Shown here: piece by piece, positions 1 through 13,000 of the stretch
How the letters are laid out: each line of letters starts with the position of its first letter
How positions within the stretch are numbered: the first letter of the stretch is position 1
Source: Acanthaster planci
Lineage: Eukaryota; Echinodermata; Asteroidea; Valvatida; Acanthasteridae
NCBI RefSeq assembly: GCF_001949145.1
Contig: NW_019091373.1
Location: 902,155-966,154, forward strand
Length of the DNA: 64,000 nucleotides
Direction: 5' to 3'
The notes under the pieces: generated by a model
The model's database searches: none
Told to the model about the DNA's origin: nothing
The model's input: only the letters and a program-made list of their open reading frames with translations
Position numbers and translations under genes: made by a program

Positions 1-338
1 CCCGTATGCGCGCGGAGCTCTACCTTTGGGTTTCTTAGGCCTCGGAGTCTGATGCAGATGTTTTGTGAATTATCACATTACGTATGAATGACCTAAGAAT
101 TTTTTTAAGGAAAGCTTTTGGTGCTACCGAAAATTCCCCCTTTCCAAAATTGAAAGGATATTTACTTGGACGGGGGTATTTCTTGCGATCCAGGTTTTTG
201 ATAAGCTGTTTTGGGATTACAACTAGCAGACAGAACTGTGATGTCCGTTGCATCAAGGGTTCGAATTAGATGGAGTTCAAATGGTCATAAAAAGAAGAGA
301 GAAGGGAAGAAAGAGTGCAAAAACAATCCTTTGTGGAA

Positions 339-410
339 GCCACCAGTGAGATTCGAACTCACGACCCCTGGTTTACAAGACCAGTGCTCTAACCACTGAG
401 CTATGGTGGC
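339..410 (-). tRNA. tRNA-Thr (anticodon TGT)
   Basis: On the minus strand 72 nt fold as a complete tRNA: a fully paired 7-bp acceptor stem (GCCACCA with TGGTGGC), D arm with GCTC/GAGC, anticodon stem CTGGT/ACCAG with loop CTTGTAA, and T arm GTGAG/CTCAC with loop TTCGAAT. The anticodon TGT reads ACA (Thr). Internal A and B boxes are intact, there is no intron, and a T run (A run at 319-323 on the plus strand) downstream would stop RNA polymerase III. It looks functional. Confidence 0.95.
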
Positions 411-3088
411 TTTGTTGCAAGTCACGAGTGATTTGAGCGTTATGATGTTGGTTAGTAGGATTAAAGGAGGCAGAAGTTTGCCATTAATAGATCAGAGGGC
501 ATTTAAAAGCGGCTCGCCCATCTTGGCACGCTTTGTATTACTGTGTGATTGCCGTCCTCAAACGCAGCCGTAGTGGACGGGATTTTGCCATCTTTCGTTA
601 CATAGCAACGACCAGATGTGACTTTTGATTGATAATCCAGTTTGATTGCCCATATTGAGGCTGTATGTGGTTTCCTCAAGTAAAAAAACCATTCCAGTTG
701 ATACGTCATCCTCTTTTATAACACAGACCAAGAAGTGCGGATAGGTTTTTAGCCTAAATTTCATGAATATGAAAGTATGGGGGTCTGTGTGGATCCTGTA
801 GGGCCTATGGACTGGTCTGAACATATTTGTTTCAACGTGGGTAGATATAGTTGGGTCACAGCCGAACTGCGTTCACCGTGGTAGTTTTTCATCGTGTTAC
901 TAGAGACACGCTAATTGTTGCATTGCTAAGTTCCCACCCAGAGCAGCCACTGACGACAAAATCATTCAGATGGTCTTGTTCATCGACTTGGTCATCTAAA
1001 AACATCTTGATCGAATATCACCGGACAGATCGTTGCGTCCTCTTGTCCATCATTCACCAACGGGGTTGCAGGCCAATGTGTATGACTCGTGAGCTCGCCG
1101 GGTCGCCAAACACCAGTCTTCCAGGGAAATAGGAAAGGTCGACCTCGGTAAAGTGGGGTCGTTGCTCTTAACTTGTCGTAAGACGAGTGGAAATGACGAT
1201 TATGCTTTGCCGTACAGCAAGGAACCATTGATCTTGTTTTCCTTTTGAGGATGGGGCATGACAATGATCTCCTGAAATGTGAAACTTCTGCTTAATTTAG
1301 ACCACCTGTTTGCAGAGTTTGTATTTGTATAACCTCACGCAACTTGATTTTTTGTCGTCTTTGCTGTGACGTGTTTGACATCATAACAGAGGGGCCACAG
1401 AAGCAAGATTTTTTTATTGCCTTAGGAAGGATCGGCATCTGTAGAACTTACTGGAGTGGAGGCACGTTTCGTTTGAAATCATTTAGCAGGACTTAACTGG
1501 CATTTAGTATGATCTTTTAGTTGTATGGTTGACATTTGGGGTAATGCCTCTCAAATTGTACTCTGTAGTTAAGAAAATAATATCTCACCCAGGATTTGCG
1601 GACTTGACGTGATTTTGCAGCTGTGCAAAAGTTATTTTTGAGGATATCTTTCGACTTTCAGAAGGTCTTCATGGTGCCGTTTGCGCATAGAAATATGGAA
1701 GTATTTCTACTTGTCCGTTTTCCCTTCTCAGAAACCTCCTGGAGAGAATCCTTGTATTGTTGGTTTCGTATCCGTATATGCCTATATGCCGTATACGCCT
1801 ATTCCTCCACCTACACAGTACGCCATACACAGAGAGACTTACGCATATCCTGGCATAACGTCTGGAGGAGGAAACCGTAGAAGAATGCAAGTGATTAAAC
1901 GGTATGGATACTTTGTAAATACATGTACACTGTCAGTCCCCATCGCTATCAATCACGTCTTGTTACCCTCCTGCTTGTTGGGTTGATTTACGCGCGGCTG
2001 TCATATCACAGGACAGGTTGTAGACATGGCCCAGACGCATCACTTCCACAGGTGCAACTCGTTCGGCGGTCAAACGGATGCACTGTGCAGTGGCACGGTC
2101 AAAAGATCAGAGCTTATTCGGACAGGTGTCTGTAAAAATGAGATGTTGGTGTTGCATTCAATTTTGATATTTTCCTCATCGAATGAATTTGCTCCAAATT
2201 AGAGTCCTTTCGCTAGTTCTTTTGAAATAATAATAATTTTTAAAACACACAATTAAACGTTCCACGTTTGTTGTCGACGTAATTTTCTTGATATGGGTGT
2301 GAGGCGATGGCGAATTTTCCAATATTCTTTTACCTTTGGATGCCAATTTATTCAATCTCTGAAAGTTCTGCTGTTTTCTTCCATATCCTTGAACCGTTTC
2401 AAAGAAACCTGGTCACACCATGGAGCTATTATAGCTCCATGGTCACATGTAACAAATTAAAATCAAATCCGATTAGACCAGCAGATTATAATCTATTGAA
2501 TTTCTCATTTGATAATTTCTTTTCCTCTGAAGAAAGATGAACTAGTTCCAATCGAGATCTCGAAGGAACATATCAAGATCAGCGATACAGAGAGATCTCT
2601 TGAAATGTGAGCTAAACATATAGACAAGCCCATCCTAGACATCTTCATGATCTGGAGGGTTCTTGGCTCTCAAGATAGGCCAACCCGAACGTCGTGTATT
2701 CATCTACGTATGTGGCAAAAGGTCACTCGGAGACGGGGAAAAATCTTTGCCGAGAATTCAACACCTTGTAAGACCACCCAGTATCAATCAAGTCGTTTCC
2801 TAACTGGCTTCAATCACAGCTTATGAAGGCACTCGAGGTAGTGGCTCCTGGGTCCATGCTCAGTGTATCCAGGGAGGAAGGGAAATGCTGACGGCAATGG
2901 GACATGACGTCTGCCTTTGGTTTAGACTTCACTTGTGTTTTAAGGCATCTAGTCGTTTTATGATCTTGAAAAAAAAATAATCTTGAAAAAAGTAGCCATA
3001 AAATCTTCACTGAGATCCGGACTAACGATGCTACATCGAAATGAAAAGATCAGCAAAAGTTCCTTTGTTTTCCAAAGTGCCACTGTAA
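411..3088. other. Upstream region without a supported gene
   Basis: Apart from the inverted repeat at 2417 and two weak exon-like stretches (1732-1901 and 2012-2125, discussed in findings), I see no coding or RNA gene. Some low-complexity TATGCC/TATACG sequence lies near 1770-1800. Confidence 0.5.
2417..2443. repeat. Perfect inverted repeat, 12-bp arms
   Basis: ACCATGGAGCTA, a 3-nt spacer TTA, then TAGCTCCATGGT. The arm shares CATGGAGCTA with the palindrome at 17792-17813. Confidence 0.8.
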
Positions 3089-3163
3089 GCCTTAAGCGAG
3101 ATTTGAACCCACTTCCTCTTAGTTTACAAGACCAGCGCTCTATAACCGTTGTGCTGCGAAGGC
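3089..3163 (-). pseudogene. Decayed tRNA-Thr(TGT)-like copy
   Basis: Minus-strand sequence keeps the CTTGTAA anticodon loop and a B-box-like GGGTTCAAATC, but the acceptor stem has a mismatch, the D stem and anticodon stem are broken, and the length is irregular (75 nt). It is either a tRNA pseudogene or the head of a tRNA-derived SINE. Confidence 0.6.
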
Positions 3164-3231
3164 TATGCCACAATTAGAAGCCTCTATAGCAAAATAGTCT
3201 CGATGTGTATATCTTTTTTTTTAGGAAGCAA

Positions 3232-3290
3232 GCCTTTACTTAGAATCGAACCCGCGACAATTTACTCGTTAACTGCTGAGGTGTGAGGCC
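3232..3290 (-). repeat. tRNA-like B-box fragment
   Basis: On the minus strand a strong B box (GCGGGTTCGATTC) lies downstream of an A-box-like ACCTCAGCAGTTAACGAG, but the anticodon arm is too short to fold. It lies 70 bp from the tRNA-Thr-like copy, so a tRNA-derived SINE remnant is plausible. Confidence 0.35.
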
Positions 3291-3540
3291 TACTCGTTTA
3301 GTTAGGCCTACTCGTTTTCCACAGTGGAAACAAAACACAAACACTTAGAAATTAATGTCGCAACTCTTAAAAGAAAAATTCCGCTTGAAATATTCATGCA
3401 GACAACCTTTAATGTCCGGACCGCCTGAGATATCTGACTAGAGGGATTACTTCGACCTCGAAGTGGATCTTACCTAACGACTCAATAGAACCATACAGAG
3501 CTAGGAATACATGGGTATTGATGGCAATGCAATCTAACTA

Positions 3541-3879
3541 CTTGATCCATGTCACCCACGCACATAGCCCCCCGATACCGAACGGTTGAGTGTAGGCCGC
3601 GTGTTGATGTATGAACGCACGCACGTTCCGGCCGGGAAACTGGCCATACACACGCTGGGCAAACCCAGACTGCTGATATCGACTCGCTCAGCTAGGCCCA
3701 GGCGTTGTCTCGATCAGGGAATCTCAGGAAGTTCGGAGAAGTGACTAATACCACGACCAGACTGGTTTGTCTCTTCGTTTGTGCTTCTACACTGTCACGC
3801 GCACATACGCTTTCACAGCCAGTCAGTCAGAGATACTCAGTGCATCTGACGTTCAGATCGTCGCTGGCAACCACAGCTG
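3541..3879 (+). promoter_or_regulatory. Presumed 5' UTR and promoter of the LTBP-like gene
   Basis: The sequence directly before exon 1 is locally CpG-rich and has no clear TATA box. An initiator-like TCAGTC at 3823-3828 lies 55 nt before the first ATG. The transcription start cannot be fixed from the sequence, and a further upstream non-coding exon is possible. Confidence 0.3.
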
Positions 3880-4052
3880 ATGGTCATGAAACTCAGGATG
3901 TTTCGCCCAGCGCGCGCCACACTTATGTTGGTCTTCGCTATTGTTTTACTGTGTGTGCTTTTGGATTCGACCAAGGCTCAGGGGCCTGGGAGTGGGAGCA
4001 GGCAGGGGTGGAGATCGGTCCGGTACGTGGTGTCTTCCAGGAATCCAACTGG
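3880..4052 (+). CDS. Exon 1: signal peptide and N-terminal basic segment
   Basis: The frame opens after a stop at 3847-3849 and has three in-frame ATGs at 3880, 3886 and 3898. The second and third have a purine at -3, so the exact start is uncertain. Residues 13-28 form a strong hydrophobic core ([14 protein letters not shown]) after a basic stretch, with likely cleavage after Ala33 (STKA). A short Gly/Ser/Arg segment follows with an R-S-V-R motif that would suit a furin-type protease, as at fibrillin N-termini. The exon ends with GG before gtgagt at 4053, phase 2, matching the phase-2 intron before the four-Cys motif in fibrillins. Joining to exon 2 gives ...NPTG-PNVCG. About 21.5 kb separates the two, so the link rests on phase, sense of the joined frame and signal peptide. 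Confidence 0.75.
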
Positions 4053-7000
4053 GTGAGTTTTTCCTACCAGAAAAGAGGAGAAGGACTGCGCGAGAGCATG
4101 TATTTTGGCTTGTTTACATTCGGTTAAAAAGTGTTTAATTAGGGAACAACCTTTCAATGGTAATTTATGAAATTAAAAAACAACTTTTTTCAGGACTGAC
4201 AGATCAAGCAAGTACAACCAGACAATTTATGCTAAGCAAAACCTAAAATGCTTGTAATTTTGTATAAGCACCGGTCGTCCTTTTGAGGTCAGTCATTGGC
4301 ATAAGCGGGGGCGATCTTCCTGATGAAGTGGACTGTTTCAGCAAGAATGAAGCAACGTATTGCGGGGTAGAGAGTTCACGCGGACATTTTCGATGGAAAT
4401 ATCTAGTTGTCTCGTGTTATTTTATCTCGTGTCGTTTCCAGTCACAGTCAAGGAAGACTTCATTAGACATGACACCGTCTCTCACCAAGTGTTCGGCCAA
4501 GTTTTGGTTGAGCTCCTTATCACCGACCCTGTGTTTCCGCATTCACAGTGATAACATTAATTTTGAGCGATAACATTCGTCAAGCGGATGATTCAGCTTT
4601 CTACTCGCAGCAACTTTGCCTGCTGAAGCCGTCTGTCAATTTGCGCATTATGCAGGATTTGTTGGCAAGGGCGCGGCTGTGACCTAGGCGAGGACCTAGA
4701 CCAAGGACATTTTTTTTCTGATGTGACACTTGTACTATAACCTTGGTTGTGATCCATGTAGCCTTTTGGTGTAGGAGAAATTCTCCTCTCCGTAATACAT
4801 TTAGGGTAGGCCCTGGATATAAATTCTTCATTTTTTCTGCCTAGGCCCACTGTCTAAGCCTGTACTCCACGAGTAGTGATGTACTGTAGCCATGCGTGTT
4901 CAACCATTCTATCCATCCGGAGATGACTGTTGTACATGTATTGATATCACTTTGCGGAGGTGACCGATTGGCTGACTGATTAGTTGATGTTGAGCAACGA
5001 AAAATAGAAGTATGAACCTAAAATGTTTCTGGCAGTCATGGACGACTATGTTGGGCGGGAAAGATTGCAGGTTGCATTAAATCATGTTTATGTTGCCAGT
5101 GAAATCCCGCTTTTCTGTTCGGTTAATGGACTCCAACTTTTACCTCCCTCGTGTGTTATCCGTATTTTCCCCCGAAGTTCACACTTGACCTACGCTACAC
5201 CAGATTCAGTTTCAGGTGTCTGATTCATTTTGCGGAGGAACTTGTTTTCACAGAAAGGTTGTTTATTTAATTTTGCCCCATTACCAAGGAAGGGCGTCCG
5301 CCACAGGAACGCGATGTTACGTGCAGTGCACACATTACTCACAATTTCCGCCTATTGCATAATAGCGCAGTATGTTGTATTGCTAGCTGGGCCACTGTAG
5401 CTGATCATGTATAATAATTGGAACCTTACTTGTAATTAAAGAGACTAGAATAATACTAGTAATAAGCATTAAATCGCTGATAAGGCCAGGAAGGTTTCCT
5501 CGAGAGTCAGTGTTCGAAAAAAGATTTGCCATACTGTCACTTTGTTTTTAGATTCCCTAGAAATGACAGGATGTCACTCGTTGTTTTGACAAGCTCGTCA
5601 GACTGACCGGATGAAGCATGTTGTCTTGTCAATTTAACTATTGTCAGATAAAATAACTTGCTTTATTAAAGTCTTACCATTTGTCACGAACGAATCTACA
5701 CGTACTGTTATTGCCAAGGCCCATTTGACAGGCCTCTTACTATTCTGTTTTCCGTTTCCGTGCATGTGAGTGTCTACATGAAAATATTTTTTTGTTCGTT
5801 CTCTTGTTTTTGTAAATGGTTTCTGTTCTGGTATTAACCACAGAGCAAGGAACTCAGTGTGAATTTCCCAATTCACGATGATCTGTTATAGTGTTATAGC
5901 TTTCGGACCTGTATTTTGTTATAGACTCATCGCGGACCTCGTTAACACTAACAGTGCATGGACATCCAATGGGGCGGGTTCCTATGAAGGTGACACTAGA
6001 GGTTTGTTTGGGTCCCTTCGGACTGTTTCAATTAATTAAGTGGAACCGGTCGATGAAAATGTGGAGAGGTAGCTGCATACCCATTGAACGTGGTTTATGG
6101 GCCGGAAACTTCTGGTTTTGAACCTCTAGAGGAAAGTCCGAGTATTTTGTTTGGATGCGATCGGGATATTTGTGGTTGGTTTTGAGGTCAGATTATTGAC
6201 AAATTTGACACAGCAATTCGCAGTGACGGGACACATACCGTCAAGCAACAGAAGGAATGTGGGCAAACCACTGGAACGGTTATGTCGTTTATGAGAGGGT
6301 TGTCTCAAGGGAAGGTTACTTTGCGTAACTACCAGGCAAAAGGGATTGCAATATGATTGTTGATGTGCATTGCATTTCTTTCCCGGTGTCGACTGCCAGG
6401 ACTCTCAAAATAGAAACCTCTCGTCATCGTTGGGTACGACCTAAAATATGTATGCGTTGAGTTCATACATTTGTGCTGACATTAACAGGCCACACTGTGA
6501 GGAAATAATATTGGCTCATAGAAAGTCCATTTTCCCTGAAGTAAAAAGGGAACTGGATTTGCCTTAGGCCTAAGTGCCCCTCTCGTGGATATGCAAGTAG
6601 CCAGTGAACAGTTTACTTAGTATCCGGTATTACACAAGATACCGTGGCAATAGGTCGACCGTGAGACCGACTCGACGGCCCTCGGCAAAGATCTCTAAAC
6701 GACACTTGAGAGCTTGAGTGCCGTGGACAGTGTGCGTGTGCATGGGGGGGGTGTCGTTGAGCCGTTTGGAACTGCACCTATACCTATAGCAAACATTCTT
6801 TTGACTATCCGCCTTGCCTGGGCTGGAACTCAAAGTATTCAATCAAAGTATGGCACCGTTCTCTAAGTTCAGTCGACGTAATTGAAACCGTTTAATGTAA
6901 TGTAACATAATTGCACCCAAGTAATTTTGACCTTGGGGTTAGCTGTCACTGCGGTAGCGTGAAATGATGATGCACCGACAGGGTGACGGTTGCATTCAGA

Positions 7001-10000
7001 CTTCTTTGTAGTTGCACTCGCTTTCGTTTGCCCAGTGTTTGCAGATTTGTTTACCAGGGATCGCTCGCGACAATATCCCGTTATATAATAATGTCATGTC
7101 AAACTTAAATATTCAGGCTGTTAAACTCAGCCGATATTTACGCCGAACAGATTGTCTTCACCAAATCTGAATAGTACACGTATAGCCTATCGCCGAATTG
7201 TGCTTCGATGTACGATGCCTGGAAATCAGACAGGATGTCTGTCTAGAAATCAGACTGACTGACTTTCTAAGAAAACTGTACTTGACGTTTGTGTGGTACC
7301 CAGAACTAGTTGATGAGTTACGGGTACCAATTCACCTTTTCTAAGAAATTTCAATATTTAGCAGAAATCGATTAAAAATCAGAATATAGCGAATTTCAAA
7401 CTCCGAAACTTCCTTCTGAATTGAGCACCGTGAATTTTGCCATAAAGCAAAGTGCTTATTGCATCTTTTGCGTATTGTTGTAATGCTTTTTTTGGGGGGG
7501 GGGCGGTATTGTCGAAAGGCTTGGCCTAGTACCGGTGTCCCCAATTTAAGGTAACGTTTTGTTGCACCGCGTTGACATGGTGTGGTTATACAGGGGAAAG
7601 TAACGATGTAAATAACTGCACGTGCCGGAGCCCATGACGAGGTCACCAGGGAAAACTTGGCACATATTACAAGTCCGGAGACTCTAATCAAATCCAGAAG
7701 CGACTTATTACCGAAGACCCCCGGCGCTATTTGCCCACGAGCTGTGTATTTCATCAGACTGTTGTCCAGCGAGCTTCAGAAGAGGTCTTCCAAAACGAAA
7801 CTGTTTTTAGTAGAGAGCTTTGTAAGGATTCGTTGAAGTATCTGCAATACAAAGGTATGGTGTAGTTTCGATGACTGTCTCATGGAAGCACCTCAGCTAG
7901 AGTTTACATAGTACAAATGCAACATGAAACGCCAACGGCCCTATCTGTGATTTAAGGGTACGTTGGTGACCTGACATCGGGGCTACAGAGGAGTTTGGTA
8001 GCGTACAGCTCGATGTTCTTGTGACGGTGGAGCGAGTTAGACATGAGATAACCCTGAACATTTATGAACATGTATGAGTAGGAATTCTAAGAAAAAGGAT
8101 AGGACCTCTTAATTTGCCTCATTCAGATATGGCCTTGAAACAAAAACGGTGGGTCTAAAGTGGCCTTCCGAGTCTAACGGGTGATGGATTAAACACGAAT
8201 GTTTAAGTGGGGTTACAGGATGCGTTGAAAATAAGATGTTTCTCTCTGTGGGAAGGAACCCCCGGCTAGTTAAATCTTATTGTCAACTAGAGTTAGGAAT
8301 TAGATTTACGACCCGGCTTCTACACCTATATGATATTATTTGGAAAGCCAAGTAATTCTACTCTGTCGTTACTGTTGTCCGTCGCAGTTGGCATGCGGTC
8401 ACAATTTGTCTCCACTTTCCTATAATTACGGATGCTTCCGATCAAGTGTCACTCGGCGAACGTCACCAGAGCCCGAAAATGCCAACAGTTGACTTCCAGC
8501 ATCTTTATCTGACGTGGGTGTCAGTGCCGTCACGGGATGTATCTGCCACGAAGTATCGACAGTTTGTTTGTGGTCGGATATACCACACCCATAGCCAGAC
8601 TAAACATTGTGTAGTTAAAACGGAATCCGATGTTTTATTAATGCGGTCGTCGGGCAGCTCTGTAGTCTGTTCAGACGGCGACTGTGTACTTATTAGGGGC
8701 AATACGTCGCTCAAAAAGCATATTAGCTGAAGAGATTGTGGAAAAGAGATGTCCAGGGTCGTTGCCCCTCACGGCCGAATAGCGCAAATGTTGACAAAAA
8801 TGGAGTACATCCCACAAGTTTCTTCTCAGACTGCAAAATGTTTCCGGTACAGATTGTGCCCTTCAAATCTACTGAAGCCCTAAGCTTGCAGTCAAATTCT
8901 AAAAGATTTCCTGCATTATTAGAAAGTGTAACAAAGGATGCCAATTTTTGATTCATCAGTTGATTTCATTACAGTTTCTTTAGCCTTTGTGTCCTGTCTC
9001 CTAGATTGCAGAGTGAGAAAATTGAAAATAGTACCGGTCACAAATAATAAGTAGTAAATACACTAACCGTAGGCCTAAACGTCCAAAAAACTCCCTTGCT
9101 GATTAGAGTCTTCTCTAGTTGTGTTGGTTGCCTAAAACGATGGCTGTAAAACTATGAGTATGGATGACCGCTGGCCACCAGTACAGAACAACAGTATAGT
9201 TAACGGTTAAGAAAATTATTACAGCTTTAAAAACCAAACACTAAATGAAAAATTGACCCTCTCCATGGGGCATATGTGCATTTCGGGGTATAATCTGACA
9301 TTAACCTATGTTGATATTTCTCGAACTTCAGCGGTCCATATAAAAATGGTCTGTGTACTTCGTGGATGCTTCTCACCGAGTTCATCTAATCAATAAAAAT
9401 AGCAGCAACTAGTCAGGAAGTTTGGACTTGGGAGGTATCGGAAGCCATCCGTAAAAATTCGAATTCAACGACTCGTTATTAATGTTCACTGCTTTACCAC
9501 TTTCACTTCCATTTCCCCATCCGCCTGTTATTACATGTAATGCGACAGACGCAATTGTCACAGTGTCGCCCATATACACATTCATTTCCATTGCAAACAG
9601 CTTCCTTACAGTCACAAGTGTTTTTTGTTTTGTTTTTTTTTAGCTAGACTGCATTTCAAAAACGTCCAAAAATACAAAATGCTAACTTCTATTTTATGCT
9701 GCTCCTTTTCAGCTCTTTTCTGTGCCTTTTACACCCTGCAAGTCCGTGCCCTAACAGTGGCGTAAGACTAATAGAGTCCAATTTGCAAAGAGGGAACCAT
9801 CGGGGCTAAAGTTTCACTAAAGTTGCACACTATTGACTCAGTTATTTAGGCAAAGAGTCTTTTTCATTTTGCCCAAAAGATCTCTTCGTCTTCTCCAACT
9901 TGAGAACGAAAGGGTTCAGTCCTTGAGTGGAAGGGGCGTGTATCCGCACCCCCTCCTTGGTTACACCACTCCCCTCATTAAGGTACGTCTGTAGACGCTT

Positions 10001-13000
10001 ACATGTACATCCAGACAGTTTTTTTGCAACGTAAGGGAACTTGTCTGATATCCCCATCCAACCAGTTTCCTTATGAATAATTCTGGCATACTTGGCTTTG
10101 CTCGACAACCAGAATCCATGACTAGCCTACATCTCTTGTTACCAACGAGGATACACTGTACTTCTTTCCAATTTGGGGTTTCGTTTCACCAGTCATATTC
10201 GAAGGTGTAGTATTTGTGAACTTTTCCCTTTGTAACATTGTTGTTGACAGTGTGCACCTGCATCAGCACGACCAGATATTTGAGAGGTAACTTTAGAACT
10301 GCATTTATTATTGAATAAAGACTTTCGAACCCCAATATTCGGCTTGACATCAAAGACCCCGCCACAGTGTATTGGGTTTCTATACTGAACGCTGTTTGTA
10401 ATATGGCCATACTTGACTCGATGAATGATAAAGATAGGATATTTTTTAACCTTTGGAAAGTTAAGGGGTTTGGTTGTTATTTAGGCAGAATGCGCCTATA
10501 TGCCAACATGTCCCGCATAGTATACATAAGCATCAGTGTAAATTGTGGCATTATCTTGGTCATCTCAAGATTGTCATGATGCAATTTAATCAAAAAGTAT
10601 TTTGCGAGTTAAATTTGAATAAAATCTGGTACACTGAGTTCTTTAAATTAACGTGAAGATAACAATTTGACTTCTCCATACTAAAGAGACTGTTGTTACG
10701 CCTCACGATTCAGGGCAAGCTTTTGCTTAATTACATAAGAGATTCCTTGCACCAATACACTGTTTTCAATGGATAAGAAGGGCACAAAGGAACCAGTCCA
10801 TTCCAGACATGGTGGTCGCTGTGCAAAAGCTTGCCCCGAAACACGAGGTCTTTAGTCTGGGGAATTCATATTATGTTTATGAGTAATCAGATAACTCAGT
10901 GTGGCAGATTTATTCAAATTTAACTCGCAAAAGGCTTACTCCTTCCATACGCGTGAGGGCACTTGGGTACTTAGCTAATGGCGTTCTACCATATAGTCTG
11001 GATACCAGACCCGATGATTCTGACTACTCTACGAATCAAGGGTCCGGTATCACCAAATGTCCACGTGACCAAGACTGGAAATAGCCGAAGTCGTCCCGTT
11101 TATACTCAGCATTTTCGGATGGTACCTTTGATGTTCGGTTATTCCATGAACGTAAACTCCTGTAGCCTAATTGCAGCTGTTGATCCTACAATATTTGCCT
11201 TTACACTAAAATCGAAGGCCACCTTGGCCAAAATCAAGACCTGACGACACCTGGCAAATGCCCACACATAATGCAGGGTGCACCACTGTATCGAATCAAA
11301 AACACCCAGGCTTTCAACTTGTGACCCCTGACCCTTCGTCATATCTCTTTATATCCCTGTGTGATGCCTGACCTAAGATTTTTTTATCAAGAGCCCTCAG
11401 AGAATCTTAGGGTGGGGAACCAGCCTAACTACGGTAGTTACTCTGACAGCCTTTTTGACTGAGTTTGTGCACTTTTAGACTTGGTGACATTAATACCAAT
11501 CGGAAAAGTAAAAGCTGTTGAATGCCGATACTAATTGATTCATGCATTTATTAATAACTTAACAGTTTTCTTGGCAGTGCGTCTGCACAATTTTTGGGGC
11601 TTGATAAATTTTTGCAACGAGGTTTAGTGTTATACATGACGAAACCCGCTCTAGGAGATAATGCTTCAAGTTCTCACCGCGAAGTGGACCTCAGTTGCAC
11701 CCCAGAATATCATGCATTGCCTCACTGCATTTCTTGCTCTCATAAAAAAATATCATGTGAAGGCCCAGGCACCTTTTTTTCTCGATTGATGCTACTGGAT
11801 GCAGGATGATTGAAAGGACACTCTCGAGACCGTTCCGGGAGATGTCGAGTCCCGGTCGAGATTGGTGGATTTACGACGGCGGGCTTCTATATTGCCGCTG
11901 CTGATACATGGGAAATGCCGGGAATTCTGTCGTAAAAGCCAAGGTCAAGCACACCAGTACATGAATGTTACCGCGCAGTGCAGCAGGTATATTTCCTGCG
12001 CGGCTGACTGCGGCGCGACCGCCATCAATTTTGCCGGGTTGTGCATGCCGGGACGATGTTCGATTGATGTATGTGCAGTATTGTTGTCAGTGCCTCTATA
12101 TAGTGCTGTGTGCCTGAGCTCTACAGTGATTTTTGTCATTTAATATGGTATGCAAAACTGCGAAAGTTATGGCGGTGGTAACGATCTTTAAAGATGACAT
12201 AAAAATATAAACAACTCTCAGTATAGTAGTGAAGATCAAACACCCTCTTTGAAGCATCGTGTTCCTCTTTGAATCGATAGTATCCTTACATGTCTGCAGT
12301 TCACGTCATGTGAGGGGCAAGTGACATTTTGCAGCGCAGAGCCAGTCTTGGAATCAGCTTTATGATTTGTGAATTTCATGTCTCAGTGCAGGTAGTAAGG
12401 TTCAATAAGGGTCAGATGTGGAAATTAACAATGCTGTCTGCTGCGTGCCAAAAGACTAATAAGACACGAAAGCTCTCGGTGTGGATGGTGCTGCTGGTGG
12501 TATGGGATCCTCCCTCCCTTTAATTTTTTGGAGGATATAATTTTCGCTTTTTATAAAGTTTATTAATAACAATTTGCACATTTTTTTGGCCAGAGTTCCT
12601 CGTACGATCCTGTGGCGTGACATTCACTGACCACTGCACCGATATGGAGTAGTTTATATCAAGCACTGCTTCAACTACTTACAGTTTTTAATTGCAATTC
12701 TGTGTTCTAATCTCTCAAAGGTGAAAGTGTGTGTGATTAAATAGATTTCAGTTGGGATATTTCTAACAGGGATTTCCAACCAACAGCAAGGATCACAAGA
12801 GTTCGTCGCCAAGGAGGTCACGGGGCACAGCGCCTGAGCTGCCTACGACGAGTGATAAGCATTTTGCCGTAAAGGCGCCCGATTTTATATGCCTTTGATC
12901 GAAGCGCTGAGCATCGCAAGAATGGACGTTTGTTGAAGAGTGACTGCCGTTAACAAAATATGTAGGGAACGGTTCGCTCTGGCGCATGCTGCCGGCTACA

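Noticed and set aside
7341-7754. 137-codon minus-strand open frame in intron 1
   Set aside because: No recognisable domain, crosses a G-run at 7495-7503 and has composition like the surrounding intron.
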